Shown: piece after piece, positions 1 to 10,138 of the stretch
Position numbering within the stretch: the first letter of the stretch is position 1
Layout: each line of letters begins with the position of its first letter
Source: an uncultured Flammeovirgaceae bacterium
Lineage (GTDB): Bacteria > Bacteroidota > Bacteroidia > Cytophagales > Cyclobacteriaceae
Length of the DNA: 64,000 nucleotides
NCBI GenBank assembly: GCA_937883755.1
Contig: CAKZYA010000011.1
Location: forward strand, 1-64,000
Direction: 5' to 3'
Translations under genes and position numbers: made by a program
Notes under the pieces: generated by a model
Seen by the model: the letters and a program-made list of their open reading frames with translations, nothing else
What the model was told of the DNA's origin: nothing
Database searches by the model: none

Positions 1-41
1 GCACTTGAGAACAAAACTACTTTTACAAATTTAACCCTTTT

Positions 42-2849
42 TCAGGGACGACTACTTAGCTCGGTCTGGATACGAAGGGGCGATAGAGTCCATAGTTCAC
101 GACCATTGGTTTCATCAAGCGCAGTGAAATAGAGAGCATCGTTGATATAACCTAATGGGCGAGGGGAGCTATCGTTGGGGCCAGCGAAAATATCCTGCAC
201 CATTCGGGTGCCTTCGGGAGTACCGTCGGTTCGCCAGAGTTCTCGTCCATGTTCATCATCAATCCCCGCAAAGAATAGGGTTCCATTAACATCAATGAGG
301 CCACCACCAGTTTCCATATCTATATATGGCTGAGTGCCTGCCTCGGTACCATCACTACGCCAGATTTTATATCCAGTACTATCCTGAGCAACAAATAATA
401 GAAGATCGTTGTATACGATGAGGTTGCTAGGGCTACCGTTCCGAATGGTGTTGCTATTACTACTTTTTGGATAAATATCCTTCACCATTTGGGTACCCGC
501 TTCAGTACCGTCACTTTTCCAAAGCTCTCGGCCGTTTACCCCATCACTGGCAGTAAAGAAAAGAGTACCCTGATAATTGATTAATTCGGCATTACTAGAT
601 AAACCGTCATCACCTTCATCCCCTACATAAATATCCTTCACCAGCACTGTACCATTGGTAGTACCATCCGTTTTCCAGAGTTCCCGTCCGGCCGTACCAT
701 CTTCAGCCGTAAAATAAATTGTTCCGTCGATCTCGGCGAAGCTGCGAGGAGCAGCACTACCAAATGGGTTAATATCACTAACGGGAACAGTACCCACTTC
801 GGTGCCATCGGTCTTCCACAGTTCCTGGCCTAATGTTTCGTCAGCAGCCGGAAAATAGAGTATATCGCTGGTAATGATAAAATCATCATTCTCGAAGGAG
901 TAGAATGAATCGCCATTACCCTCATTAATGTCTCTTACCATGCTCGTGCCTTCAGCAGTACCTTCGGTCTTCCAAAGCTCATAACCAAATTCGGTCTGGC
1001 GTCCACCGAAAAATAAGCTATTACCGATTTGCGGCTGATTGTCGCGAAAAATAAACGTTAGACCAGCACTCGCTGCCGAGTCAAGCAGAGGTTGGGTGCC
1101 TTCTTCGGTACCATTGCTACTCCAGAGCGTACGACTGCTACTGGAAGCCGGGGCATTGTAGATTAACTGTTCGCCCAGTACATTCAGACCGAAAGTAGAA
1201 AAGCTTTCCTGCAATAGAGTAGTACCCTCAGAGGTGCCATCGGTTTTCCAAACCCCCTCGTCAGTAGCGAAATAGGTTTGATTTTGATAGGCAACCGGAT
1301 TACTGTACAACCGAATATCCTCCGATTGAGTATTGATATCTTTTACTAACGTCGTGCCTGCTTTGGTACCATCGGTTTTCCAAAGTTCACGACCCTCAGC
1401 TTCGCTAAACCCCGCGAAAAATAGCTGATCGCCTAGAAAGTGAAAACTTACATCTTCGTAAGAGCGAAAGCCATCCTCTTCACCCGGTTTAGAATCGATA
1501 AGCATAAATGTACCCGCTTCGGTGCCATCGCTCGTCCAAAGTTCCCCACCAAACTCGTCAGTTTCAGCAATAAAGAACAGACGGTTATTGCCTGCGGTAA
1601 GGTGAGTAATATCCTGGTAACTGGCAGAGGTAATCTCTTTCATCAGACTGGTGCCTTCGGTGGTACCATCCGTCTTCCATATGCCGTTACCACCGCCACT
1701 TTCATTGGCAATGAAGTACAGAGAATCATTCAGGATGGCGAAATCTTCGCTGCCAATAAACTGGTCAACAGCTAGCTCTTCGGTAGTGCCATCGGCTTTC
1801 CATAGTTTGTTATTACCTCTGAAAAATAACTGATCCTGATACATAGTATGTCCGCGAACCCGAATGTTGTTTCCATCTCCGTCCAGCACGGGTTGCGTGC
1901 CTGCCTCCGTACCGTTGGATTTCCATAAATTTCGGAAGACTGACTCCTTCACGGTGAAGTACAGTACATTATTAACCAGCTCTAGTATTTCAATAACACT
2001 GCCCTCTTCCCCCTCGGTAATATCTTTGAGCATTCCGGTGGTTAGTAGCGAGCCGGTGGTGGCCCAAAGCTCGGTGCCGTGTACACCATCGTCAGCAGTG
2101 AAGATGAGCGTATTTCCTACGGCTTTAAATCGTCCAAAATTGGTTGAACCAGCCCCATCGGTTATATCAACAATCATGACCGTTCCGGCAGAAGTACCGT
2201 CAGTTCGCCAGAGCTCCTGACCGTTTTCTCCATCATTAGCCGTAAAATAGATAATATCTTGGGCTACCGTGAAGTTCTGGAGATTACTGCTAAATGGGAG
2301 ACCACTACCGGTTACATTAGGACTTATGTCTTTCACCAGCACAGTGCTGGCTTCGGTACCCTCGGAGCGATAAAGCTCCCGTCCTTTATCTCCGTTTCCG
2401 ACAAAATAGAGAACATCGTTTAGTACGGCATACCGAAGATTCGAAAAACCACTCTGAGGGCCTGGATTAAGGTCGGTCACCATTTGAGTACTAGAAGTAG
2501 TACCCTGGGTAGTCCAAAGCTCAAATCCAAACTCGGGAGTACTAGCGACGAAATAGACAGTATTTCCGATGGCAGTTAATAATCGTATATTCGAATTAGC
2601 TTCATTAGGGTTGATATCTTTCAAAAGTTGAGTGCCTACCGCCGTGCCATTGGAACGCCACAACTCCTTCCCATGTATGCCATCGTCGGCAGCGAAGTAG
2701 AACTGATTATCCGTAGTAATCCCTTCAATCTCTGGGTCAAAGTCGAAGGTACTAGCCCCACTAGTAGTGAAATCGTTGAGTAGTATGGGATCCTGAGCAA
2801 AAACTGTTGTGCTGAGAAGAGTTAGAAATATTAGAGACAATAGTTTCAT
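42..2849 (-). CDS. ELWxxDGT-repeat surface/secreted protein
   Basis: Signal peptide (MKLLSLIFLTLLSTTVFAQ) followed by about 18 tandem units of type GRELWKTDGTxxGTxLVKDI. Confidence 0.9.
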   Translation of the reverse strand: MKLLSLIFLTLLSTTVFAQDPILLNDFTTSGASTFDFDPEIEGITTDNQFYFAADDGIHGKELWRSNGTAVGTQLLKDINPNEANSNIRLLTAIGNTVYFVASTPEFGFELWTTQGTTSSTQMVTDLNPGPQSGFSNLRYAVLNDVLYFVGNGDKGRELYRSEGTEASTVLVKDISPNVTGSGLPFSSNLQNFTVAQDIIYFTANDGENGQELWRTDGTSAGTVMIVDITDGAGSTNFGRFKAVGNTLIFTADDGVHGTELWATTGSLLTTGMLKDITEGEEGSVIEILELVNNVLYFTVKESVFRNLWKSNGTEAGTQPVLDGDGNNIRVRGHTMYQDQLFFRGNNKLWKADGTTEELAVDQFIGSEDFAILNDSLYFIANESGGGNGIWKTDGTTEGTSLMKEITSASYQDITHLTAGNNRLFFIAETDEFGGELWTSDGTEAGTFMLIDSKPGEEDGFRSYEDVSFHFLGDQLFFAGFSEAEGRELWKTDGTKAGTTLVKDINTQSEDIRLYSNPVAYQNQTYFATDEGVWKTDGTSEGTTLLQESFSTFGLNVLGEQLIYNAPASSSSRTLWSSNGTEEGTQPLLDSAASAGLTFIFRDNQPQIGNSLFFGGRQTEFGYELWKTEGTAEGTSMVRDINEGNGDSFYSFENDDFIITSDILYFPAADETLGQELWKTDGTEVGTVPVSDINPFGSAAPRSFAEIDGTIYFTAEDGTAGRELWKTDGTTNGTVLVKDIYVGDEGDDGLSSNAELINYQGTLFFTASDGVNGRELWKSDGTEAGTQMVKDIYPKSSNSNTIRNGSPSNLIVYNDLLLFVAQDSTGYKIWRSDGTEAGTQPYIDMETGGGLIDVNGTLFFAGIDDEHGRELWRTDGTPEGTRMVQDIFAGPNDSSPRPLGYINDALYFTALDETNGRELWTLSPLRIQTELSSRP

Positions 2850-2890
2850 GGCTAGAAGGTTTAGTGCTAAAGCATAGTCCTAATATTTAT

Positions 2891-2942
2891 GCAAAAATAA
2901 ATCACGGTTTTCGGGTATATTGAAAAATCACGGAAAACCGTG
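2891..2942 (-). promoter_or_regulatory. 52-nt palindromic element, copy 1, 41 nt upstream of the ELWxxDGT gene
   Basis: Minus strand: CACGGTTTTCCGTGATTTTTCAATATACCCGAAAACCGTGATTTATTTTTGC. Inverted repeat CACGGTTTTC/GAAAACCGTG. Aligns without gaps to 5367..5418. Confidence 0.7.
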
Positions 2943-3022
2943 AGATGAATCTTATTGCTTGATCAATTTATCTCGTTTAAGATAAGGCCATTGGCTGAGC
3001 ACGACATAGTTCCATTAGACGA

Positions 3023-3532
3023 CTATTGCTTTACGACTTTGTAGGTCTTTGTCCATGATCCTCCTAGGTTAGCGATTAATAATGTATAAATACCGGGTGG
3101 CTGTTGGGTAAGATTAAGACGCTCTTGCCAAGAACCGTAAGCTTCTACTTTGTGATCAAAGGCTTTTAAGGAGCGACCGGTAGCATCATAAAGTGCTATA
3201 TAAAAACTTAAAGTCGCTCCTTTCATAGAAATTTCTAGTGTTTCACTGAAGGGATTAGGATAAACGCGAAGCGATACTGATATAGGCAACTCGTCAATCC
3301 CAGTGATGATACGTTCGCTCTGCTGAAAGCCTTGGGTAAGTACAATTTCCGGGCTTTCTAAAGAGATTACCGCAGCTTCTCCTACTGAAAAATCAAGCTG
3401 AATATTATTGGCCTCTACAGATGTTCCTGCTGAACCAATTGTAGAGCGTGCCAGTGACTGGGCAATAGCTGTATTCCCTCTGCATAATCCCAGAAATCCT
3501 ACGGCTAAGGTTATGAATACTATTCTACGCAT
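3023..3532 (-). CDS. T9SS type A sorting domain-containing protein
   Basis: Signal peptide; C-terminal VYPNPFSETLEISMKG...YDATGRSLKAF...GIYTLLI...KTYKVVKQ pattern typical of Por secretion tails. Confidence 0.85.
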   Translation of the reverse strand: MRRIVFITLAVGFLGLCRGNTAIAQSLARSTIGSAGTSVEANNIQLDFSVGEAAVISLESPEIVLTQGFQQSERIITGIDELPISVSLRVYPNPFSETLEISMKGATLSFYIALYDATGRSLKAFDHKVEAYGSWQERLNLTQQPPGIYTLLIANLGGSWTKTYKVVKQ

Positions 3533-3535
3533 GAC

Positions 3536-5326
3536 TTAGCGATTAGGGGTTTGTAGTACCTTTGCTTCCAAAGTTTCCAATCGCTTTAGAAGAGTGTTAA
3601 TGCTTTGCTGTTGCGCTTCAATAATGATTTGTTGTTCTTGAATGGCTTTGATGGCTACTACACTAAAGCCTACGTAATCAATGCCGTAAATATCATCAGC
3701 CTCTGAGTAGTGCACTAGCTCCGGGAATAAGGGGCTTACTTCTTGAGCCACAAACCCAATGGTTTTTTCGGAAGTACGAGCATTACGATAGCGATAGGTT
3801 AAGGGATGTAACTGCTTCAGTTGAGGAAGTACCTGATCTAAGTTCTCAGCACCCTGCTTCATACGTCCGTCGGAACTTTGGACATAGGCACCAGTATTTG
3901 CATTAAAAAAGCCTCGTAACTCACCTCCGTAGTGTAAGCGTAATGAGAATCCATGGGTGATATCCCAATCTTCATTAGCTGTACCGTCACTAAAGCGTAA
4001 CCCTCTACCCACTGACTGACCGCGCTGACCAATATGTAAGCGAGCAGTGGGGTTATCTACTCGTACCCCCACATTGCCATTGCCCTGGAAGGTCATGATA
4101 TTTCCAGTGGTGCTATGCAGTATATTTAACTGCTCAGCGTCAATATTAGAGGTATTGTACCCAGCGATAGACCAAGATCTAAAACCGGTATTACGAAAAG
4201 TAAGCCGGGCAAAGTCGTCTTCAGACTCGAAGAGGGTAAGCTGAGCACTATTAGCCGTACTATTATGGAAAATATCTAATCGTCCGCTCGGAGTTGCAAG
4301 TCCCCCAAGTGCAATTCGCCCATCCTGCCTCATGACTATTCGTGGAGTTCCGCTGTCACTACCACTTTCTTTACTAGAGAATATCAAAGCTTCTCCAGTG
4401 CTAGAACCAATATGCCACTGATCACCATTATTCGGAGCGCCAAGTTCTAAGCTTCCCTCAGAAGTATTGACGAATAAGTCTCCGTTTACGTGTAGTTGCT
4501 TTTCTGGATTCTCGGTGCCAATGCCAACGGAGCCGCCACGGGTAACTAGGGCTGGACCCAGTGTATCGCCATTGGTTTCAAATAGGCCTCCAATTCCTCC
4601 GGCCGAAGCACTCCCGTATATCCCGTAGCCTCCGGCTTGATCACTACTTCCCCAAACACCCGCCTCACCACTTTTACCCGAGCTAAACCCAACCACTCCG
4701 TGGCCAGTCTCCGCCGAACCCCAGATAGCTGCCCGGTTTACATCTTCTATACTAGAACCGTTTCCTTGGGTACCCGTCAACGCAAAACCATCGCCCGAAT
4801 TGGTATTAGCCACTCGAAGAGCAGTTTGACCTTCGTCGGCTACACTCCCCTCAAAAGGCAAGGTGAAGGTACTACTATCGTTGCTATCAGTAGTACTGCC
4901 GCTACTGGCAGCGTACAGTGCATAAGGAACCGAAAGGAAGGGGAAAGTTCCGAGATTGATAAAACCATCTCCTGCATCTAATTCTATACCAAGGTGATGA
5001 GTATCGCTCCCCCAACTAATATCAGTGAAGGTGCCAGTACCAGCTGTTCCATCCCCGATGGCCAACGTAAAGAGGCCAGTTGCGGTAGTCGTTACTTCGT
5101 GCTGCTCTTCGTATACGAGAGTGGTGGGCGTAGCTCCTTGGTAAATACCAATACGAATTATAATCTTTTGGTCAGTCAGCGGGTCGCCAGTTGCACTTCG
5201 GGCTACAGCCTGATAATTAATTGCTTGGGGGGCTTGCGCTAACAATGGAGTGATATTAAGTAGCCAGCCGAATACGATAAATAAAACAGTGAGGTATGAT
5301 TTAAGAAAGCGTAACATAGGATTCAT
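3536..5326 (-). CDS. Tail fiber domain-containing protein (S74 intramolecular chaperone)
   Basis: C-terminal SDGRMKQGAENLDQVLPQLKQLHPLTYRYRN...KTIGFVAQEVSPLFPELV...Y.IDYVGFSVVAIKAIQEQQ; signal peptide; 3 nt from the next gene. Confidence 0.88.
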   Translation of the reverse strand: MNPMLRFLKSYLTVLFIVFGWLLNITPLLAQAPQAINYQAVARSATGDPLTDQKIIIRIGIYQGATPTTLVYEEQHEVTTTATGLFTLAIGDGTAGTGTFTDISWGSDTHHLGIELDAGDGFINLGTFPFLSVPYALYAASSGSTTDSNDSSTFTLPFEGSVADEGQTALRVANTNSGDGFALTGTQGNGSSIEDVNRAAIWGSAETGHGVVGFSSGKSGEAGVWGSSDQAGGYGIYGSASAGGIGGLFETNGDTLGPALVTRGGSVGIGTENPEKQLHVNGDLFVNTSEGSLELGAPNNGDQWHIGSSTGEALIFSSKESGSDSGTPRIVMRQDGRIALGGLATPSGRLDIFHNSTANSAQLTLFESEDDFARLTFRNTGFRSWSIAGYNTSNIDAEQLNILHSTTGNIMTFQGNGNVGVRVDNPTARLHIGQRGQSVGRGLRFSDGTANEDWDITHGFSLRLHYGGELRGFFNANTGAYVQSSDGRMKQGAENLDQVLPQLKQLHPLTYRYRNARTSEKTIGFVAQEVSPLFPELVHYSEADDIYGIDYVGFSVVAIKAIQEQQIIIEAQQQSINTLLKRLETLEAKVLQTPNR

Positions 5327-5366
5327 CTTAGTGCTTGATTAGAATCCTAAAACTTCTAATTTCTGT

Positions 5367-5418
5367 GCAAGAATAAATCACGGTTTTCGGTGATTTATCA
5401 ATATCACCGAAAACTATG
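5367..5418 (-). promoter_or_regulatory. 52-nt palindromic element, copy 2, 40 nt upstream of the tail-fiber-domain gene
   Basis: Minus strand: CATAGTTTTCGGTGATATTGATAAATCACCGAAAACCGTGATTTATTCTTGC. Perfect 12-bp inverted repeat GTTTTCGGTGAT/ATCACCGAAAAC. Confidence 0.7.
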
Positions 5419-5479
5419 AGAAAAGTCCTAGTTTGTTTTCTGAGGCAAGAAAGAAGAGCTAAATAGCTGGGAATAACTA

Positions 5480-6139
5480 TTAATTGAGCAGCTTGTGCTC
5501 TACCGTGAAGCGTACTAGTCCGGCGGTATTGCGCACGTTGAGCTTGTGCAGTAAGTTTTTCCGGTGGGTTTCTACGGTATTTAGGCTGATGAAGAGCTTA
5601 TCGGCAATTTCCTGGGTCGTATACTCTTCTACAATTAGTGCCAACACCTCCTTTTCCCGACGGGTAAGTTTAGGAATATGGGTGTGAGATCGTTTGTTCT
5701 CGGGCATTATACCCTGAATAAGGGCTTGGGTGACTTCTTCGCCTAGAAAGGTTTCACCTTGGTGTACAGTTTTAATAGCCTGCTGTAAGGTTTCTTTATC
5801 GCTGTTTTTAAGCACGTAGCCTTTGGCCCCGTTACTTAGCATGCTACTAATAAAGCTGCCTTCGCTATGGGTGGTCAGGGCAATGACTTTAATGTCGGGG
5901 TGGGTGGCAGTTATTTTTTTACATACTTCTACCCCGTCCATATCAGGCAGGTTAATATCTAGCAATACCACCTGAGGATTCGCCATTTGACATTGCACTA
6001 GTGCTTCGGCACCGTTTAGGCACTTACCCACTACCTGGATTTCGTCGATATCAGAAAAAATAGCGGCAAGGCCGTCGATAAACATCTGGTGGTCGTCTAC
6101 CAGCAGGGTACGAATAGTTGGTTCCGAGGGCATTTCCAT
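5480..6139 (-). CDS. NarL/FixJ (LuxR-type HTH) response regulator
   Basis: Receiver (LLVDDHQMFIDGL...VVLLDINLPDMDGVEV...) plus LuxR HTH (LTRREKEVLALIVEEYTTQEIADKLFISLNTVETHRKNLLHKLNVRN). Confidence 0.95.
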   Translation of the reverse strand: MEMPSEPTIRTLLVDDHQMFIDGLAAIFSDIDEIQVVGKCLNGAEALVQCQMANPQVVLLDINLPDMDGVEVCKKITATHPDIKVIALTTHSEGSFISSMLSNGAKGYVLKNSDKETLQQAIKTVHQGETFLGEEVTQALIQGIMPENKRSHTHIPKLTRREKEVLALIVEEYTTQEIADKLFISLNTVETHRKNLLHKLNVRNTAGLVRFTVEHKLLN

Positions 6140-6154
6140 GATTTGGTAAACTGA

Positions 6155-8161
6155 TTATACTAAAGCGACTTCCTGCCTCACCGGAGCTTCTACGGTTACA
6201 GTGGTTCCCCGACTCGGTGCAGCGTCAATGCTCAGCATGCCATTAATGTACTTCACACGTGATTCTAAGCTACGCAAGCCGAGGCCGTCTTTCGCCCGGG
6301 CATTTGCTAGATCAAAACCTACTCCATCGTCTTCTACCACCAAGGTTAGTAATTCTTCGTGTACTGAAAGTTGTACAATAATTTCCTGAGCCTGGGCGTG
6401 CTTACGAATATTGCTCAGCAATTCCTGGACGATGCGATAAATAGTGATCTCTACTTTTTCTTCTAGTCGATCATTCATGTCGTACACCTGAAAATCTACG
6501 TGGATTCTGGTATTTTTTTCTAATGATGAGCAACTATCCTGAATGGCAGGGACAAGCCCGAACTTTACCAGCGCACCGGGCATCATATCGTGGGCAATCT
6601 TTCGTACTTCGTGGCAGGCTTCGTCTAACAAATCATTGGTGTGACGATAGGCGGATGACTTCTCCGTTTGAATAGAATCTTTCATAGAACTAAATCGCAT
6701 CTGTACGTTAGCCAGTAGGCTTCCCAGTCCATCGTGTAGGTCTTTGGCAATTCGCTTTCGTTCTTCCTCCTGTCCGGTGACCATCGCATCCATTGAGATA
6801 AGCTTCTGTCGCTGCTCTAATTCCTGAATCTTCCGTTGGTTGATCTCTTCATTTTTCTGGGTGATTAATGCCCGGCTTTTCATTCTAGAGCGATAGAACC
6901 CAATAGTTACCAATATTAAAGCACCTAATAATATGCATCCGATGATAGAAGCAATGAGAAAGGTGTTTTTACGATCTAGTTCGGCTTGTTGCACTTCCCA
7001 TTCCTGAGTGAGTAGAATAATCTCTTTCTCTTTCTTCTCAGTTTCGTAGCGGGTTTGCAGATCATTGATTTGTAGGGCAATTTCTTCGTTCACAATGCTA
7101 TCTCGTAGATCAGCGTAGGCTACGTGCGCTTGGTAGGCTTCCTGAAAATTCCCTAGCTGGTTTTGAATTTTAGAAAGTATCCAGTTAGTATCACGCAGTA
7201 CCTGCTTGGCATCAATTTCCTGACTTATCTGCTTCGCTCGCTGTGCGTAGGGCAATGCTGTATCTGCTTCGCCCGCCTGATTATGTAAAGACGCGACCCT
7301 AATTAAACTTTCAGCAATCTCTCTTTGATGCCCTATTTTTTCTCGTACTGCCAACCCCTTCGTTGCGTATTCCAATGATTGATCAGCCTCTCCTAACTCA
7401 TCGTACACCGCAGCTAAATTATTCAACTGATGGCCGATACCCCATTGGTTATCTAACACTTTGTCTGTTTCGTAAGCTCGCTGATAGTATACCAAAGCAC
7501 TATCAAACTGCTGCATTTCAAAATAGACACTACCTAAGTTCGATATACAGTTGGCTTGCTGAAGGGGCTTATCTAACTCCTCAAATATTTCTAGTGCTAC
7601 GTAAGTGAGCTCCAACGATTTCTGATAGTTTTTTAACTTTTTATGAATGATACCCATGCTATTCTGAATATCCGCTAGCATAAAGCGATCATTCTTCTGT
7701 TCAGCTAATTGCAAGGCTCTCACATAGTAAGCAAGACTGGTATAAAATTTCCCCTGAAAACTGCTAACCACTCCCATATTAAACAAAGCCTGTAAGGCAT
7801 TTTCTTCGTGACCAGTACGGGTATGGTAATTCACTGCTTCCTGAAAATAGTATAGCGATGAGTCATAGTTTCCTTCTAGCCGATGAATTAGCCCCCAGTA
7901 GTGATGAACTTTGTAAATACGAGCACTGTCTTGCATGTCATGGGCCAACGCTAGTGCTTCATTGGCATAGACATGGCATTTAGGTAGATCATTAAAAAAG
8001 TTCTCCCATAGTAACTTAGAATATACCTGAAAGCGGGTAGTGTCCGATATTTCTTGCTGAAGCAAATTTTGTAGGCTGTCAGTTTTAGTTTGAGCTTGGA
8101 TAAGTACAGAGCTTAAAACAAAATAAGTTGTCACCCCTAAGTAGCGTAATAGTTTTTTCAT
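6155..8161 (-). CDS. TPR-containing sensor histidine kinase (HisKA_3/NarX-like)
   Basis: Signal peptide, TPRs, TM segment, EEERKRIAKDLHDGLGSLLANVQ H-box, VVEDDGVGFD and GLGLRSLESRV ATPase motifs; adjacent to the response regulator. Confidence 0.95.
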   Translation of the reverse strand: MKKLLRYLGVTTYFVLSSVLIQAQTKTDSLQNLLQQEISDTTRFQVYSKLLWENFFNDLPKCHVYANEALALAHDMQDSARIYKVHHYWGLIHRLEGNYDSSLYYFQEAVNYHTRTGHEENALQALFNMGVVSSFQGKFYTSLAYYVRALQLAEQKNDRFMLADIQNSMGIIHKKLKNYQKSLELTYVALEIFEELDKPLQQANCISNLGSVYFEMQQFDSALVYYQRAYETDKVLDNQWGIGHQLNNLAAVYDELGEADQSLEYATKGLAVREKIGHQREIAESLIRVASLHNQAGEADTALPYAQRAKQISQEIDAKQVLRDTNWILSKIQNQLGNFQEAYQAHVAYADLRDSIVNEEIALQINDLQTRYETEKKEKEIILLTQEWEVQQAELDRKNTFLIASIIGCILLGALILVTIGFYRSRMKSRALITQKNEEINQRKIQELEQRQKLISMDAMVTGQEEERKRIAKDLHDGLGSLLANVQMRFSSMKDSIQTEKSSAYRHTNDLLDEACHEVRKIAHDMMPGALVKFGLVPAIQDSCSSLEKNTRIHVDFQVYDMNDRLEEKVEITIYRIVQELLSNIRKHAQAQEIIVQLSVHEELLTLVVEDDGVGFDLANARAKDGLGLRSLESRVKYINGMLSIDAAPSRGTTVTVEAPVRQEVALV

Positions 8162-8428
8162 AGTAGAAAAGCGTAGGTTAAAACTTACGCGCGTTGGTTG
8201 CGAATCAGCACTTTCGCTAGTCTCCCAATTTGGTGCTAAATTAGCGTACTTACTGAATATGACTAGATTGAGATTTTATATAAATATAGTGAATATTTAG
8301 CTGATACTGAGTAAGCGGCGCACGAAATGGATACTAAACGCATAATCAATCGGCTATATCCGGGAATTCTGGCAGTGAGAAACTAATTTTGTGCTGTCGT
8401 TGTAAAATAGGCGCATAGCAGAAAAGAA

Positions 8429-10024
8429 ATGAGCAAACTTACTGAAGAAATAGCTAAGCGGCGTACGTTTGGCATTATCAGTCACCCGGATGCGGGCAAG
8501 ACTACTCTTACCGAGAAACTATTATTGTTTGGCGGAGCCATTCAGACGGCTGGGGCCGTGAAGTCTAACAAAATTGACCGTCACGCTACCTCTGACTTTA
8601 TGGAGATTGAGAAACAGCGGGGCATCTCGGTAGCCACCTCCGTGATGGGTTTTATGTATAGAAACGGGGGCGATCCGGTAAAGATCAATCTACTGGATAC
8701 TCCCGGTCACCAGGATTTTGCCGAAGACACCTACCGCACTCTTACTGCCGTGGATAGCGTAGTGATGGTCATTGACTGTGTAAAGGGGGTGGAGATACAA
8801 ACGGAGAAGTTGATGGAAGTATGTCGGATGCGAAACACGCCGGTGATTGCCTTCATCAATAAACTCGACCGTGAAGGCCGTGACCCTTACGAACTACTGG
8901 ATGAGATTGAGGAAAAGCTAGATATTCAGGTGCGTCCGCTGAGTTGGCCGATTGGTATGGGTAAGTCATTTAAAGGGGTGTATAGCTTGTACAACAAGAG
9001 CTTATTTCTCTTTCAGCCTAGCAAACAGAAGTTGCAAGATGAGGGAGTGCAAATTAGCGACATCCATAGCGCAAAATTGGATCAATATATAGGTGAAGGC
9101 TTTGCTGAACAACTACGGGAAGACGAAGAGCTGATTACCGGAGTCTATCCGGAGTTTGATATGCAGGGTTATCTAAATGGCGAAATAGCCCCGGTATTTT
9201 TTGGTAGTGCAGTAAATAACTTTGGGGTGAAGGAAATGCTGGATACCTTTGTACATATTGCCCCACCGCCCAAAAGCCGAGAGACTGAAGAACGGGAAGT
9301 TGTACCTAACGAAGAGAAGTTTACCGGATTTATCTTCAAAATTCACGCGAACATTGACCCGCGCCACCGCAACCGTATTGCTTTCTTACGGATTTGTTCC
9401 GGAAAGTTTGAGCGTAATAAGCCTTACTACCACACCCGTTTGAAGAAAAAATTCAAGTTTTCCAGCGTGACCGCCTTTATGGCGCAGGATAAGGAAATCA
9501 TTGACGAAGCCTTCCCGGGTGATATTGTAGGATTGTACGATACTGGAAACCTGAAAATTGGTGATACGCTGACTGAAGGCGAAGAAGGCACGTTCAAAGG
9601 AATCCCTAGCTTCTCTCCTGAGATGTTCAAGGAGGTGATTAATCAAGATGCGATGAAAACCAAACAGCTGGACAAAGGCTTATCGCAACTGATGGACGAA
9701 GGTGTTGCCCAACTATTTTCTTACGAGCTAGGTTCTCGGAAGGTAGTCGGTACGGTAGGGGCACTTCAGTTTGAGGTAATTCAGCATCGGTTGAAGAACG
9801 AGTACGGCGCTAGTTGTACCTTCCAATCGATCAATCTATACAAGGCCTGCTGGATTAGCAGCAATGATCCGAAGAAGCTGCGGGAATTTATTGACTCTAA
9901 AGAACGACACATCGCCAAAGATAAGGACGGTAAGTACGTCTTCATGGCTGAAACTAAGGCTTGGCTGCAAATGGTACAGGATAATTTTCCCGACATCCAA
10001 TTCCATTTCACTTCTGAGTTTTAG
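8429..10024 (+). CDS. prfC: Peptide chain release factor 3
   Basis: [59 protein letters not shown]; full-length 531 aa. Confidence 0.97.
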   Translation: MSKLTEEIAKRRTFGIISHPDAGKTTLTEKLLLFGGAIQTAGAVKSNKIDRHATSDFMEIEKQRGISVATSVMGFMYRNGGDPVKINLLDTPGHQDFAEDTYRTLTAVDSVVMVIDCVKGVEIQTEKLMEVCRMRNTPVIAFINKLDREGRDPYELLDEIEEKLDIQVRPLSWPIGMGKSFKGVYSLYNKSLFLFQPSKQKLQDEGVQISDIHSAKLDQYIGEGFAEQLREDEELITGVYPEFDMQGYLNGEIAPVFFGSAVNNFGVKEMLDTFVHIAPPPKSRETEEREVVPNEEKFTGFIFKIHANIDPRHRNRIAFLRICSGKFERNKPYYHTRLKKKFKFSSVTAFMAQDKEIIDEAFPGDIVGLYDTGNLKIGDTLTEGEEGTFKGIPSFSPEMFKEVINQDAMKTKQLDKGLSQLMDEGVAQLFSYELGSRKVVGTVGALQFEVIQHRLKNEYGASCTFQSINLYKACWISSNDPKKLREFIDSKERHIAKDKDGKYVFMAETKAWLQMVQDNFPDIQFHFTSEF

Positions 10025-10138
10025 TCGGTAAAATCCTTTTATGCTCTCTTAGCGAAAAGGGCTTTATGTGCTCTAAATCTTGATCGTGGCTACTTGTGAG
10101 AGAATTTCCGTAATTTTAGCAGCAAGCCACTTGAGTAA

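Noticed and set aside
1440-2220. Plus-strand ORFs (1440..1775, 1651..1833, 1864..2220)
   Set aside because: Antisense to the strongly supported ELWxxDGT-repeat gene; repetitive codon use on the opposite strand explains the open frames.
3536-5326. Prophage tail fiber
   Set aside because: Only the S74 chaperone domain is shared with phage; no other phage genes nearby and a signal peptide is present.
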